NCBI RefSeq assembly: GCF_933775445.1
Contig: NW_026089470.1
Location: forward strand, 248,001-312,000
Reading direction: 5' to 3'
DNA: 64,000 nucleotides
Origin: Argentina anserina
Taxonomy: Eukaryota; Streptophyta; Magnoliopsida; Rosales; Rosaceae
Position numbers and translations under genes: made by a program. Numbering within the stretch: the first letter of the stretch is position 1; the number at the start of each line of letters is the position of its first letter. Positions 39,360-51,100 of the stretch are shown here, piece by piece. The notes under the pieces are model-generated. The model ran no database searches, was not told the DNA's origin, and worked only from the letters and a program-made list of their open reading frames with translations.

Positions 39360-39537
39360 CGAGTTTCTATTGAATTTGAGAGTTTTGCAAGTGTGGGAGT
39401 GTGTTTCTTTCAAACTGAGTATCTTTACATCGTTTGCGTATCTTTTGTGTATCTTTACATCGTTTGCGTATCTTTACTATTCCAATTGTGTATGTTTTCA
39501 TTTCTCGTTTGAGTATCTTTTTGTAAGGCTTCTGATG
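39360..39537 (+). repeat. 178-bp monomer with an 11-bp deletion (example)
   Basis: The first subrepeat reads tcgtttgcgtatcttttgtgtatc, lacking actattccaat. The same form recurs near 39835, 41069, 54112, 57313, 60912 and 63646, only in the right part of the array. It is a useful marker for the order of duplications. Confidence 0.85.
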
Positions 39538-42531
39538 CGAGTTTCTATTGTATTTGAGAGTTTTGCAAGTGTGGGAGTGTGTTTCTTTCAAACTGAGTAT
39601 CTTTACATCGTTTGCGTATCTTTACTATTCCAATTGTGTATCTTTTCATTTCTCGTTTGAGTATCTTTCTGTAAGGCTTTTGATGCGAGTTTCTATTGTA
39701 TTTGAGAGTTTTGCAAGTGTGGGAGTGTGTTTCTTTCAAACTGAGTATCTTTACATCGTTTGCGTATCTTTACGATTCCAATTGTGTATCTTTTCATTTC
39801 TCATTTGAGTATCTTTCTGTAAGGCTTCCTGATGCGAGTTTCTATTGAATTTGAGAGTTTTGCAAGTGTGGGAGTGTGTTTCTTTCAAACTGAGTATCTT
39901 TACATCGTTTGCGTATCTTTTGTGTATCTTTACATCGTTTGCGTATCTTTACTATTCCAATTGTGTATCTTTTCATTTCTCGTTTGAGTATCTTTCTGTA
40001 AGGCTTCTGATGCGAGTTTCTATTGTATTTGAGAGTTTTGCAAGTGTGGGAGTGTGTTTCTTTCAAACTGAGTATCTTTACATCGTTTGCGTATCTTTAC
40101 TATTCCAATTGTGTATGTTTTCATTTCTAGTTTGAGTATCTTTCTGTAAGGCTTTCTGATGCGAGTTTCTATTGAATTTGAGAGTTTTGCAAGTGTGGTA
40201 GTGTGTTTCTTTCAAACTGAGTATCTTTACATCGTTTGCGTATCTTTACTATTCCAATTGTGTATCTTTACAACGTTTGCGTATCTTTACTATTCCAATT
40301 GTGTATCTTTTCATTTCTCGTTTGAGTATCTTTCTGTAAGGCTTCTGATGCGAGTTTCTATTGTATTTGAGAGTTTTGCAAGTGTGGGAGTGTGTTTCTT
40401 TCAAACTGAGTATCTTTACATCGTTTGCGTATCTTTACTATTCCAATTGTGTATCTTTACATCGTTTGCGTATCTTTACTATTCCAATTGTGTATGTTTT
40501 CATTTTTCGTTTGAGTATCTTTCTGTTAGGCTTTCTGATGCGAGTTTCTATTGAATTTGAGAGTTTTGCAAGTGTGGGAGTGTTTTTCTTTCAAACTGAG
40601 TATCTTTACATCGTTTGCGTATCTTTACTATTCCAATTGTGTATCTTTACATCGTTTGCGTATCTTTACTATTCCAATTGTGTATCTTTTCATTTCTCGT
40701 TTGAGTATCTTTCTGTAAGGCTTCTGATGCGAGTTTCTATTGTATTTGAGAGTTTTGCAAGTGTGGGAGTGTGTTTCTTTCAAACTGAGTATCTTTACAT
40801 CGTTTGCGTATCTTTACTATTCCAATTGTGTATCTTTACATCGTTTGCGTATCTTTACTATTCCAATTGTGTATCTTTTCATTTCTCGTTTGAGTATCTT
40901 TCTGTAAGGCTTTCTGATGCGAGTTTCTATTGTATTTGAGAGTTTTGCAAGTGTGGGAGTGTGTTTCTTTCAAACTGAGTATCTTTACATCGTTTGCGTA
41001 TCTTTACGATTCCAATTGTGTATCTTTTCATTTCTCATTTGAGTACCTTTCTGTAAGGCTTTCTGATGCGAGTTTCTATTGAATTTGAGAGTTTTGCAAG
41101 TGTGGGAGTGTGTTTCTTTCAAACTGAGTATCTTTACATCGTTTGCGTATCTTTTGTGTATCTTTACATCGTTTGCGTATCTTTACTATTCCAATTGTGT
41201 ATCTTTTCATTTCTCGTTTGAGTATCTTTCTGTAAGGCTTCTGATGCGAGTTTCTATTGTATTTGAGAGTTTTGCAAGTGTGGGAGTGTGTTTCTTTCAA
41301 ACTGAGTATCTTTACATCGTTTGCGTATCTTTACTATTCCAATTGTGTATGTTTTCATTTCTAGTTTGAGTATCTTTCTGTAAGGCTTTCTGATGCGAGT
41401 TTCTATTGAATTTGAGAGTTTTGCAAGTGTGGGAGTGTGTTTCTTTCAAACTGAGTATCTTTACATCGTTTGCGTATCTTTACGATTCCAATTGTGTATC
41501 TTTTCATTTCTCATTTGAGTATCTTTCTGTAAGGCTTTCTGATGCGAGTTTCTATTGAATTTGAGAGTTTTGCAAGTGTGGTAGTGTGTTTCTTTCAAAC
41601 TGAGTATCTTTACATAGTTTGCGTATCTTTACTATTCCAATTGTGTATCTTTACATCGTTTGCGTATCTTTACTATTCCAATTGTGTATCTTTTCATTTC
41701 TCGTTTGAGTATCTTTCTGTAAGGCTTCTGATGCGTGTTTCTATTGTATTTGAGAGTTTTGCAAGTGTGGGAGTGTGTTTCTTTCAAACTGAGTATCTTT
41801 ACATCGTTTGCGTATCTTTACTATTCCAATTGTGTATGTTTTCATTTCTCGTTTGAGTATCTTTCTGTAAGGCTTTCTGATGCGAGTTTCTATTGAATTT
41901 GAGAGTTTTGCAAGTGTGGTAGTGTGTTTCTTTCAAACTGAGTATCTTTACATCGTTTGCGTATCTTTACTATTCCAATTGTGTATCTTTACATCGTTTG
42001 CGTATCTTTACTATTCCAATTGTGTATGTTTTCATTTCTCGTTTGAGTATCTTTCTGTAAGGCTTCTGATGCGAGTTTCTATTGTATTTGAGAGTTTTGC
42101 AAGTGTGGGAGTGTGTTTCTTTCAAACTGAGTATCTTTACATCGTTTGCGTATCTTTACTATTCCAATTGTGTATCTTTTCATTTCTCGTTTGAGTATCT
42201 TTCTATAAGGCTTTCTGATGCGAGTTTCTATTGAATTTGAGAGTTTTGCAAGTGTGGGAGTGTGTTTCTTTCAAACTGAGTATCTTTACATCGTTTGCGT
42301 ATCTTTACTATTCCAATTGTGTATCTTTACATCGTTTGCGTATCTTTACTATTCCAATTGTGTATCTTTTCATTTCTCGTTTGAGTATCTTTCTGTAAGG
42401 CTTTTGATGCGAGTTTCTATTGTATTTGAGAGTTTTGCAAGTGTGGGAGTGTGTTTCTTTCAAACTGAGTATCTTTACATCGTTTGCGTATCTTTACGAT
42501 TCCAATTGTGTATCTTTTCATTTCTCATTTG

Positions 42532-42536
42532 AGTAT
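42532..42536. repeat. Target site duplication of element 2a, left (agtat)
   Basis: agtat lies just before the LTR and again at 54085-54089. Joining the flanks restores the ordinary satellite junction catttgagtatctttctg. Confidence 0.93.
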
Positions 42537-42815
42537 TGATAAGCGCACTTTGTGCGACGTTCTTAACATGTTTTTACCTCCATTCGTACTTTACTTAGCC
42601 CTTATTATTGTAGTATAGAGTCATTGAGTCGAGTTAGGAGTCTTTAGTGACGTTCGTTCCCTTTTGGTGCTAAAACGGGTGTAAAATGCAGAAATTGTCG
42701 AGAGTGCTATAGAGTAGTATTCCTTGTCGAACTAGGAAACCTAGTTTGCTTATTCTATACTAACGATGATGTTTTTCAGGGTATTTTATAGACGTTCTAA
42801 CAAAACGCTCTATCA
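42537..42815 (+). repeat. 5' LTR of element 2a, internally deleted
   Basis: Starts tgataagcgcac and ends aacgctctatca. Compared with the 1743-bp 3' LTR it lacks about 1,464 bp between gaaacctagtttg and cttattctatac, including the TATA box. The break shares a two-base tg. Because one LTR only is affected and the loss spans U3 to U5, it most likely happened after insertion. Confidence 0.88.
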
Positions 42816-42818
42816 TTT

Positions 42819-42836
42819 TGGCGCCGTTGCCGGGGA
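42819..42836 (+). promoter_or_regulatory. Primer binding site (tRNA-Asp), element 2a
   Basis: tggcgccgttgccgggga, three bases after the LTR, is the same tRNA-Asp primer site as in element 1. Confidence 0.93.
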
Positions 42837-43098
42837 ATTGATTAATTCTCAATGCTTTGAAGTGTTACTATTGTGTTATATAGTGAATTGTATAATTGTA
42901 TTTTGTTTCTGTGAACAGTAACTCCGAAAGAAAAAAAAAACTTTTATAGAACGAAAATTTTTTATTGTGTATGTTAAGTTGTTATTTTGTTATATTGTTG
43001 TAGTAGTATGCATATAGGATACTTGTTACACTTAGTTATATTTTTAAGGAAGCTAAATATTTATTTATGCTTAGTTTATTGTAAGTTATAAGGTGAAT

Positions 43099-43478
43099 GG
43101 AATAGGTAAAGTCCATTTTGTTAATATTAGCCTTAACCCTCCATTTGTACCTTGCAAAGGTCACTTGGGGTTGAGGGCGGCTCTTATTAACACTTTGGGG
43201 CCAGTCTAACACACAAAGTTATTCCGAGCTGAGTAAGGGGCTTGCTATTTTCATTACCCTGGTTCAAGGTTTACAAAATTGGATCTCAGAGGCCCATAGA
43301 CTGACATACATCTCGGTGATGGAGTCGATTGGGAAAGCATCCTTTCGAGGTTGTGGCCCCCGTGGTGTCCAACAAATGAGTCCTGCCTTGTGACTATCTC
43401 TGATTCTAGCTATCCAGCCTTCTGAAACAAAGGAATAAATTTGTGTCTAGACGACGTACTTAGGCCGCACGTCCACCT
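43099..43478 (+). other. Conserved leader block, element 2a
   Basis: Homologous to 11940-12297 of element 1 and 48482-48861 of element 2b; the 31-base core lies at 43299-43329 and is identical in all three. It is kept although no protein is encoded, so a cis-acting RNA function is likely. Confidence 0.75.
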
Positions 43479-44357
43479 CGCTTTATAACTTAGAAAATAA
43501 CTTTGTATAAATAGATGTATATAGTTTCAAAAGAAAATAATATTCTAATTTTTAAGGTATATCGGATAAAGCAAGACCCTTACCTTGGGCTATTTCAGTC
43601 CATTGCACAGTTAGCTCCTCTGCTCCACGTACCTTAAAAGTTAGGAATGTGTGTGAATAAAATCAATTAGACTTAGTGATACTCTTACATTTGTAGATTT
43701 CGAAACAAAAAAAAATATTTGTCTTTAAGTTTAACTTTATTTGTATTCAATTGCTAACATTTCTTTTATTTCATTTTATACTTAATCGCTAACATTTTTG
43801 TGTCTTTGTATACCTTAGTTGCCAGATAGGGATTCTAAGAAAGAGTTGGAGAATTCTATTGTTAACAGTTGATTGAAGCTCTCAATGATTTGGGAAGGAC
43901 GACAAGTGTTGCAAGAAGCGGAGTTCTACCACACTCTAACTTTTGATTCATGATTTGCAATTAATTCAACTCATACTAACTTTAGCTTAATCATTAACAC
44001 TTTACTAACTTATTCTTTGAGATCTCATCTCCAACTTTCTAATTATCTTTCTCTTGATGCGATGTAGTTTAAGAGTGGATGAACATGATTGAGTTTTGAT
44101 AGTCAAAGAGGCACAAATTTGGAGGTGTACAACTCCAAGTGGCGCCGCCTACAACTTAAAAAGAAGTGCAGAGTCTAGGCTGAGAGACTTTAAAAACTTA
44201 AGCGCTGCATGGGAGGCAACCCATTTCAACCGTACCTGTGGAGGAGTCGTCTACGAGAGTTTGCATTTTCTTATCCCTTCACTCTTATGGTTGAATTGTA
44301 TATGTATTGATGTGTGATCTTAGTCTATATTTATGAATTACATTCTGATTATTGAGC

Positions 44358-44377
44358 TTACATTGAGGACAATGTAA
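44358..44377 (+). other. Conserved hairpin, element 2a
   Basis: ttacattgaggacaatgtaa, eight base pairs with a four-base loop, six bases before AAGTGTGGGG at 44384. Equivalent to 18010-18027 in element 1. Confidence 0.65.
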
Positions 44378-45958
44378 TTTTCTAAGTGTGGGGTAGGGTT
44401 GCATGATCATTGTTTGCTGATTTTTGCTTTGATTTCATGATATAAACGAAAAAAGAAAGAAAAAATTAAAAAAAAAAACTATTTAAAAAATCGAAAAAAA
44501 AATGTGTTGTTTTGAGTCTTAGGATGCCCCTAAAGTCTAGGATGATTATGTCTCTAAATGCATAGATGATGGTTTTGCATTTCATAAGAATTGAATTGTA
44601 AGTTTCATTGATAATATGGATTTGGTATGAACATGTGAGAGTTGATTGAATGTAATATGACATACATGTTTGGTTAGTTTAAGTCCATAACAACCTGTGA
44701 GTTTTTGAGCCTATATATGCTTTCTTCTTGAGTGATAATATGAAATTTCATGGTTGTTTTGTGAACCTCATTATTCTTTGCATATTCAATGACTATGTGC
44801 CATAGCTTTTAATGGACTCTAGAATTTACTAGAACTCATCTTTTGTGATTGTTGAAACTTTTAAGTCATAAAATGCTCTGATTTTGAAAGGGATTTATGG
44901 ATCATTTCTAGGATTACCACCACTTTAGCCAAACAGCCATGTATCCCTATATGTGCCCTGTTTGGGACCCCTTAGTTGAACCCCATTTGAGCCTACATTG
45001 AGCATTTTCTTCATCACCTATGTTATCTCCATGCTTAGTATAGTTACCTCTACCTTGTCCTATAGACTTGGCAGAACTATTTTTGAGATGATGTTGTGAT
45101 GATGCATGAAATAAGTGTGGGGTGGAAGACATGAGAAAAGAAAATATGAACAAGCTTTTAAGCAAATGCCGAAAAAGAAATAAAAGGAAAAAAAAAATGA
45201 TGATGAATGAAAAAAATGATGAGATCGGCAATATATGAAAAGGAAAAAAAAGATGTTGTCTTCCATGTGTGATTTGGAGTTGAGTTGTAATTGAAGGTCT
45301 AAAAAATGTTTATTTGACCTTTGTCCATGTTCACTTTGTGGTTAAAATGATGTTTGGGCCCAACTTGTTATATTTGGCCCTTGATGGTGTGTGGTGTCAT
45401 AAGGATGGTGTTTACTCTGCTAAGTCTATAGGATTACCTTTGTAATTCCTTGATATTCATGCCTTTAGCTAAGCCTAAACATTCACCTTGTATAATGATC
45501 CTAATGATTCTTAAAATGAGCAAATCTTGGTTTGTGGAGACGATCACAAGAGTTGAGCATATGGTTTTGGTCCATTTGTGCACTTAGTTGTTAAATGAGG
45601 TTTTCCTTTTTGTCATTCACAAAGCGCTTTCATTTGTTGAAATATGCAAGCTATTTGATACTTTATTATCCTTTCTCTTGCATATACTTGTGTGTGAATC
45701 ATAACCATGAATCTGAGTGAAAAGAAGAGAGTATGCCTTGTGAGGAGGATTGAATCGACTAAACATGTTATGTGCTTATTGTCTCGTTTCTGACTTATTC
45801 ATACTATGAAACATGTTTATGAAACTTGGAATTTATGTGCTTACATGCAAATGCTTAAACTTGAAAGCTATGTGTTTAGAGATTCTGAGGCAATCATTTA
45901 GGGGCAATAGTGTTTTATGTTTGTTTTGTTTAGTTTTGCTATGGGACTAGCAAAAGCC

Positions 45959-45968
45959 AAGTGTGGGG
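45959..45968 (+). promoter_or_regulatory. Polypurine tract next to 3' LTR, element 2a
   Basis: AAGTGTGGGG then tagt, then the LTR at 45973. Internal copies lie at 44384 and 45113, so spacings are 729 and 846 bp (769 and 895 bp in element 1). Confidence 0.7.
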
Positions 45969-46628
45969 TAGTTGATAAGCGCACTTTGTGCGACGTTCTT
46001 AACATGTTTTTACCTCCATTCGTACTTTACTTAGCCCTTATTATTGTAGTATAGAGTCATTGAGTCGAGTTAGGAGTCTTTAGTGACGTTCGTTCCCTTT
46101 TGGTGCTAAAACGGGTGTAAAATGCAGAAATTGTCGAGAGTGCTATAGAGTAGTATTCCTTGTCGAACTAGGAAACCTAGTTTGGTTAGGATTTTTATTA
46201 TTCGATATTTCTGTAACATATGTGATTTATATTTATTATTTCTTTTCCTTATTTTCAGAATTAAATGTGAGATAATGACTTCGAAATTATGGAAAGAAAG
46301 AGGAGAAAAAGGAAACAAAAGGAGAAAAAGGAAAGAAGTAATTTAGTTTCTGAATAAGATGAAAAGGAAGAAGTATGCAGCCTCAAAGGAGGGAAGGTTC
46401 ATCCGGCCATTAAATGGAAAGAATAAGAAAAGAAGGAAACAAAAGAAGAAAAAGGAAGGAGAGAACAAAGAGATAATTCTGAAGAATGCATGTGGTCTAT
46501 AAGAAGGGAGAATGCATGTGACCAACAAAGATGATCATCATTCAATCGAGAAGGAAAGAAAAGAAAAAAAAGGAAATACATGGATCAGCCCATTCAAAAC
46601 CCTAGCAGCCCCTCCTCTCCTCCTTCCT

Positions 46629-46638
46629 CTATAAAAGG
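46629..46638 (+). promoter_or_regulatory. TATA box, element 2 LTR
   Basis: ctataaaagg downstream of a purine-rich stretch and a cctcctctcctcc pyrimidine tract. Identical boxes occur at 47367-47376 and 51986-51995 in the two LTRs of element 2b. The deleted LTR at 42537-42815 has none. Confidence 0.75.
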
Positions 46639-46702
46639 CATGGCCTCCCTCACAATTCACCATCTCCATTCTCTCACAAATAAAGTCGAATTGCTGCCCA
46701 AG

Positions 46703-46707
46703 AACAT
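46703..46707. repeat. Target site duplication of element 2b, left (aacat)
   Basis: aacat is repeated at 53072-53076. Joining the flanks gives agaacatccagaaaattc, which matches the uninterrupted LTR at about 47441-47458 (agaacatccacaaaattc). Confidence 0.95.
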
Positions 46708-48172
46708 TGATAGGAGCACTTTGTGCGACGTTCTTAACATGTTTTTACCTCCATTCGTACTTTACTTAGCCCTTATTATTGTAGTATAGAGTCATTGAGT
46801 CGAGTTAGGAGTCTTTAGTGACGTTCGTTCCCTTTTGGTGCTAAAACAGGTGTAAAATGCAGAAATTATCGAGAGTGCTATAGAGTAGTATTCCTTGTCG
46901 AACTAGGAAACCTAGTTTGGTTAGGATTTTTATTATTCGATATTTCTGTAACATATGTGATTTATATTTATTATTTCCTTCCCTTATTTTCAGAATTAAA
47001 TGTGAGATAATGACATGGAAATTATGGAAAGAAAGAGGAGAAGAAGGAAACAAAAGGAGAAAAAAGGAAAGAAGTAATTTAGTTTCTGAATAAGATGAAA
47101 AGGAAGAAGTATGCAGCCTTAAAGGAGGGAAGGTTCATCCAGCCATTAAATGGAAAGAATAAGAAAAGAAGGAAACAAAAGAAGAAAAAGGAAGGAGAGA
47201 ACAAAGAGATAATTCTGAAGAATGCATGTGGTCTAGAAGAAGGGAGAATGCATGTAACCAACAAAGATGATCATCATTCAATCGAGAAGGAAAGAAAAGA
47301 AAAAAAAAAAGAAATACATGGATCAGCCCATTCAAAACCCTAGCAGCCCCTCCTCTCCTCCTTCCTCTATAAAAGGCATGGCCTCCCTCACAATTCAGGA
47401 TCTCCATTCTCTCACAAACAAAGCCGAATTGCTGCCCAAGAACATCCACAAAATTCAAGCCAAAAACCTTCATCCATCAATTTAGGTTTTATTTCAATTT
47501 ATTCCTTGAACTTGTGCATCTAAATCAATGCTCGAGGAAGCCAAGGCCATGGTTCTCCTAAGGTTGCGATTTCATTCACCAAAGTGTTCATTGATTGAAT
47601 ATGCGCTTCGTGTTTCAATTATGGATACTTATATAGGGCTGTGATAGTTCTAGGAATTTGCATGTTTAATCAAGATGAGTGACGCCATGCTTGTGTAACA
47701 TGTCTTCAATTCAACTTAATGTGCTTATGTGCTAATTTGTTGTTTAACTAGACGCTTCGTTATGTTGAACTCTCTTTAGCATATGTTTAGGATTGAACGC
47801 TTCGTTGATTCTAAATAACTAAGAAGTCTTAACGATTAGATGAACCGCTTCGGACTCTAATTAGAATTGGAATTGAAATGGACTTAAGAAGAATCGAAAA
47901 TACTTGCTGCCTATATGTTGTTCTATGCATGTCATACATGTTTCTTGAGTAGAATTCGTGTTTTGGTTATGTGATGAGTGGTTGATCAATTGTATATAAG
48001 TAATTTAGGATTTATTTTAAGTTGTAGTTTTAGAATCCAAATCAAATCCCCCAATAACATGATAAGTATTGAGGCCCTTTTGATTCCTCGGACTGAACGA
48101 TCCCTGCTTATTCTATACTAACGATGATGTTTTTCAGGGTATTTTATAGACGTTCTAACCAACGATCTATCA
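46708..48172 (+). repeat. 5' LTR of element 2b, with a 279-bp deletion
   Basis: Matches the 3' LTR apart from a loss between catccatca and atttaggtt (present in the 3' LTR as about 52099-52377). Other differences seen: one base in a poly-A run near 47310, ttaggattt against ttatgattt, and changes near the end (ccaacgatctatca against aaaacgttctatca). Four CGCTTCG motifs lie at 47604, 47753, 47798 and 47846. Confidence 0.9.
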
Positions 48173-48175
48173 TTT

Positions 48176-48193
48176 TGGCGCCGTTGCCGGGGA
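48176..48193 (+). promoter_or_regulatory. Primer binding site (tRNA-Asp), element 2b
   Basis: tggcgccgttgccgggga, three bases after the LTR; identical to element 2a. Confidence 0.93.
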
Positions 48194-51100
48194 ATTGATT
48201 AATTCTCAATGCTTTGAAGTGTTAATTTTGTGTTATATTGTGAATTGTATAATTGTATTTTAGTTAATATGCTTCTGTGAATAGTAATCTTAAATAGTGC
48301 TTCTGTGAACAGTAACTCGAAAGTTAAAAAAAACTTAAATTTTAATTGTGATAGAGTTTGTGTTGTTATTTGTTATATTGTTGTAGTAGTATGCATATAG
48401 GATACTTGTTACACTTAGTTATATTTTTAAGGAATCTAAATGTTTATTTATGCTTAGTTTATTGTAAGTTATAAGGTGAATGGAATAGGTAAAGTCCATT
48501 TTGTTAATATTAGCCTTAACCCTCCATTTGTACCTTGCAAAGGTCAGTTGGGGTTGATGGCGGCTTTTATTAACACTTTGCGAGCAGTCTAACACACAAA
48601 GTTATTCCGAGCTGAGTAAGGGGCTTGCTATTTTCATTACCCTGGTTCAAGGTTTACAAAATTGGATCTCAGATGCCCATAGACTGACATACATCTCGGT
48701 GATGGAGTCGATTGGGAAAGCATCCTTTCGAGGTTGTGGCCCCCGTGGTGTCCAACAAATGAGTCCTGCCTTGTGACTATCTCTGATTCTAGCTATCCAG
48801 CCTTCTGAAACAAAGGAATGAGTTTGTGTCTAGACGACGTACTTAGGCCGCACGTCCACCTCACTTTATAACTTAGAAAATAACTTTGTATAAATAGATG
48901 TATATAGTTTCCAAAGAAAATAATATTCTAATTTTTAAGGTATATCGGATAAAGCAAGACCCTTACCTTGGGCTGTTTCAGTCCATTGCACAGTTAGCTC
49001 CTCTGCTCCACGTACCTTAAAAGTTAGGATTGTGTGTGAATAAAATCAATTAGACTTAGTATTACTCATACACTTGTATATTTCGGAAAAAAAAATTGTC
49101 TTTAAGTTTAACTTTATTTGTATTCAATTGCTAACTTTTCTTTTATTTCATTTTATACCTAATCGCTAACATTTTGTGTCTTTGTATAGCATAGTTGTCA
49201 ATTGTGGATTCTAAGAAAGAGTTGGAGAATTCTATTGTTAACAGTTGATTGAAGCTCTCAATGACTTGGGAAGGACGACAAGTGTTGCAAGAAGCGGAGT
49301 TCCACCACACTCTAACTTTTGATTCATGATTTGCATTTAATTTAACTCATACTAACTTTTACTTAATCATTAGCATTCTACTAACGTATTCTTTGAGTTC
49401 CCATCTTCACTCTTCTAACGTTCTTTTTCTTGATGCAATACAGTTTAAGAGTGGAGTGAACATGATTGAGTTTTGATAGTCAAAGAGGCACAAATTTGGA
49501 GGTGTACAACTCCAAGTGGCGTGGCCTACAACTTAAAAAGAAGTGAAGAGTCTAGGCTGAGAGACTTTAAAACTCAAGCACTGCATGGGAGGCAACCCAG
49601 TTCAACCGTACCTGTGGAGGAGTCGTCTACGGGAGTTTGCATTTTCTTATCCCTTCACTCTTATGGTTGAATTGTATATGTATTGATGTGTGATCTTAGT
49701 CTATACTTATGAATTACATTCTGATTATTGAGCTTACATTGAGGACAATGTAATTTTCCAAGTGTGGGGTAGTAGGGTTGCATGATCATTGTTTGCTGAT
49801 TTTTGCTTTGATTTCATGATATAAAACGAAAAAAGAAAGAAAAAAATCGAAAAAATGTTTTAAAAAATCGAAAAAAAATGTGTTGTTTTGAGTCTTAGGA
49901 TGCCCCTAAAGTCTAGGATGATTATGTCTCTAAATGCATAGATGATGGTTTTGCATTCAATAAGAATTGAATTGTAAGTTTCATTGATAATGTCGATTTG
50001 GTATGAACATGTGAGATTTTGATTGAATGTAATATGGCATACATGTTTGGTTAGTTTAAGTCCATAAGAACCTGTGAGTTTTTGAGCCTATATATGCTTT
50101 CTTCTTGAGTGATAATATGAAATTTCGTGGTTGTTTTGTGAACCTCATTATTCTTTACAAATTCAATGACTATGTGCCATAGCTTTTAATGGACTCTAGA
50201 ATTTACTAGAACTCATTTTTTGTGATTGTTGAAACTTTTAAGTCATAAAATGCTCTGATTTTGAAAGGGATTTATGGATCATTTCTAGGAATACCACCAC
50301 TTTAGCCAAACAGCCATGTATCCCTATTTGTGCCCTGTTTGGGACCCCTTAGTTGAACCCCATTTGAGCCTACATTGAGCCTTTTCTTCATCACCTATCT
50401 TATCTCCATGCTTAGTATAGTTACCTCTACCTTGTCCTATAGACTTGGCAGAACTTTTGTTGAGATAATGTTGTGATGATGCATGAAATAAGTGTGGGGT
50501 GGAAGACATGAGAAAGAAAATATGAACAAGCTTTTAAGCATGCCGAAAAAAAAAATGAATGAAAGAAAAAAAAAAGATAAATTCGGCAATACAAGAAAAA
50601 GAAAAGAAAAGATGTGATCTTCCTTTTGTAATTTGGAGTTGAGTTGTAATTGAAGGTCTAAAAATGTTTATTTGACCTTTGTCCATTTTCACTTTGGCGT
50701 TTATAATGATGATTGAGCCCAACTTGTTATATTTGGCCCTTGATGGTGTGTGGTGTCATAAGGATGGTGTTTACTCTGCTAAGTCTATAGGATTACCTTT
50801 GTAATTCCTTGATATTCCATGCCTTTAGCTAAGCCTAAACATTCACCTTGTATAATGATCCTAATGATTCTTAAAATGAGCAAATCTTAGTTTGTGGAGA
50901 TGATCACAAGAGTTGAGCATATGGTTTTGGTCCATTTGTGCACTTAATTGTTAAATGAGGTTTTCCTTTTGTTATTCACAAAGTGCATTCATTTGATGAA
51001 ATATGCAAGCTATTTGATGCCTTATTATCCTCTCTTGCATATACTTGTGTGTGAATCATAACCATGAATCTGAGAGAAAAGAAGAGAGTATGACTTGTGA

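Larger units (their letters stand above)
21270..42536 (+). repeat. Satellite array, part 2
   Basis: Same satellite and orientation as part 1, continuous with it across the element 1 insertion. The left end still has the cgtttgggtatc type (near 21538). From about 24 to 37 kb a short 127-bp monomer lacking one GTATCTTT module is common. From about 38 kb the gtggtagtg variant and, from 39.4 kb, a 178-bp monomer appear. Three-subrepeat monomers of 231 bp occur at 28152 and 29902. Small unique lesions are scattered here, for example tttcaaaactgag near 34787, a tattatttgag insertion near 35318 and atccattacatcg near 35558. No gene is supported. Confidence 0.97.
42837..45972 (+). other. Non-coding interior of element 2a
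   Basis: No frame above about 75 codons and no trace of protease, reverse transcriptase or integrase. The conserved leader occupies 43099-43478. From 43479 to about 43820 the sequence is AT-rich and I see nothing specific. At 43829-43900 attctaagaaagagttgg and ctctcaatgatttgg resemble the start of gag in element 1 and may be a relic. Near 44209-44224 atgggaggcaacccat forms a small hairpin. The 3' part then follows the plan of element 1: hairpin 44358-44377, AAGTGTGGGG at 44384, 45113 and 45959, a conserved block at 44865-45077, and TGCCGA/TCGGCA arms at 45167 and 45225. Confidence 0.8.
45973..46707 (+). repeat. 3' LTR of element 2a, left part
   Basis: First 735 bp of the LTR, including a GA-rich tract (about 46288-46575) and a TATA box ctataaaagg at 46629-46638. 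It is broken after agaacat by the insertion of element 2b; its continuation starts at 53077. Confidence 0.92.

Noticed and set aside
44096..44317. 73-codon frame in element 2a (related frame at 49473-49670)
   Set aside because: The two copies differ in frame downstream and the region aligns with the untranslated segment after pol in element 1.
44947..45231. Minus-strand frame in element 2a, partly shared with 50324-50509
   Set aside because: Phe/Ser-rich, reads the A-rich tract backwards, and has no counterpart in element 1.
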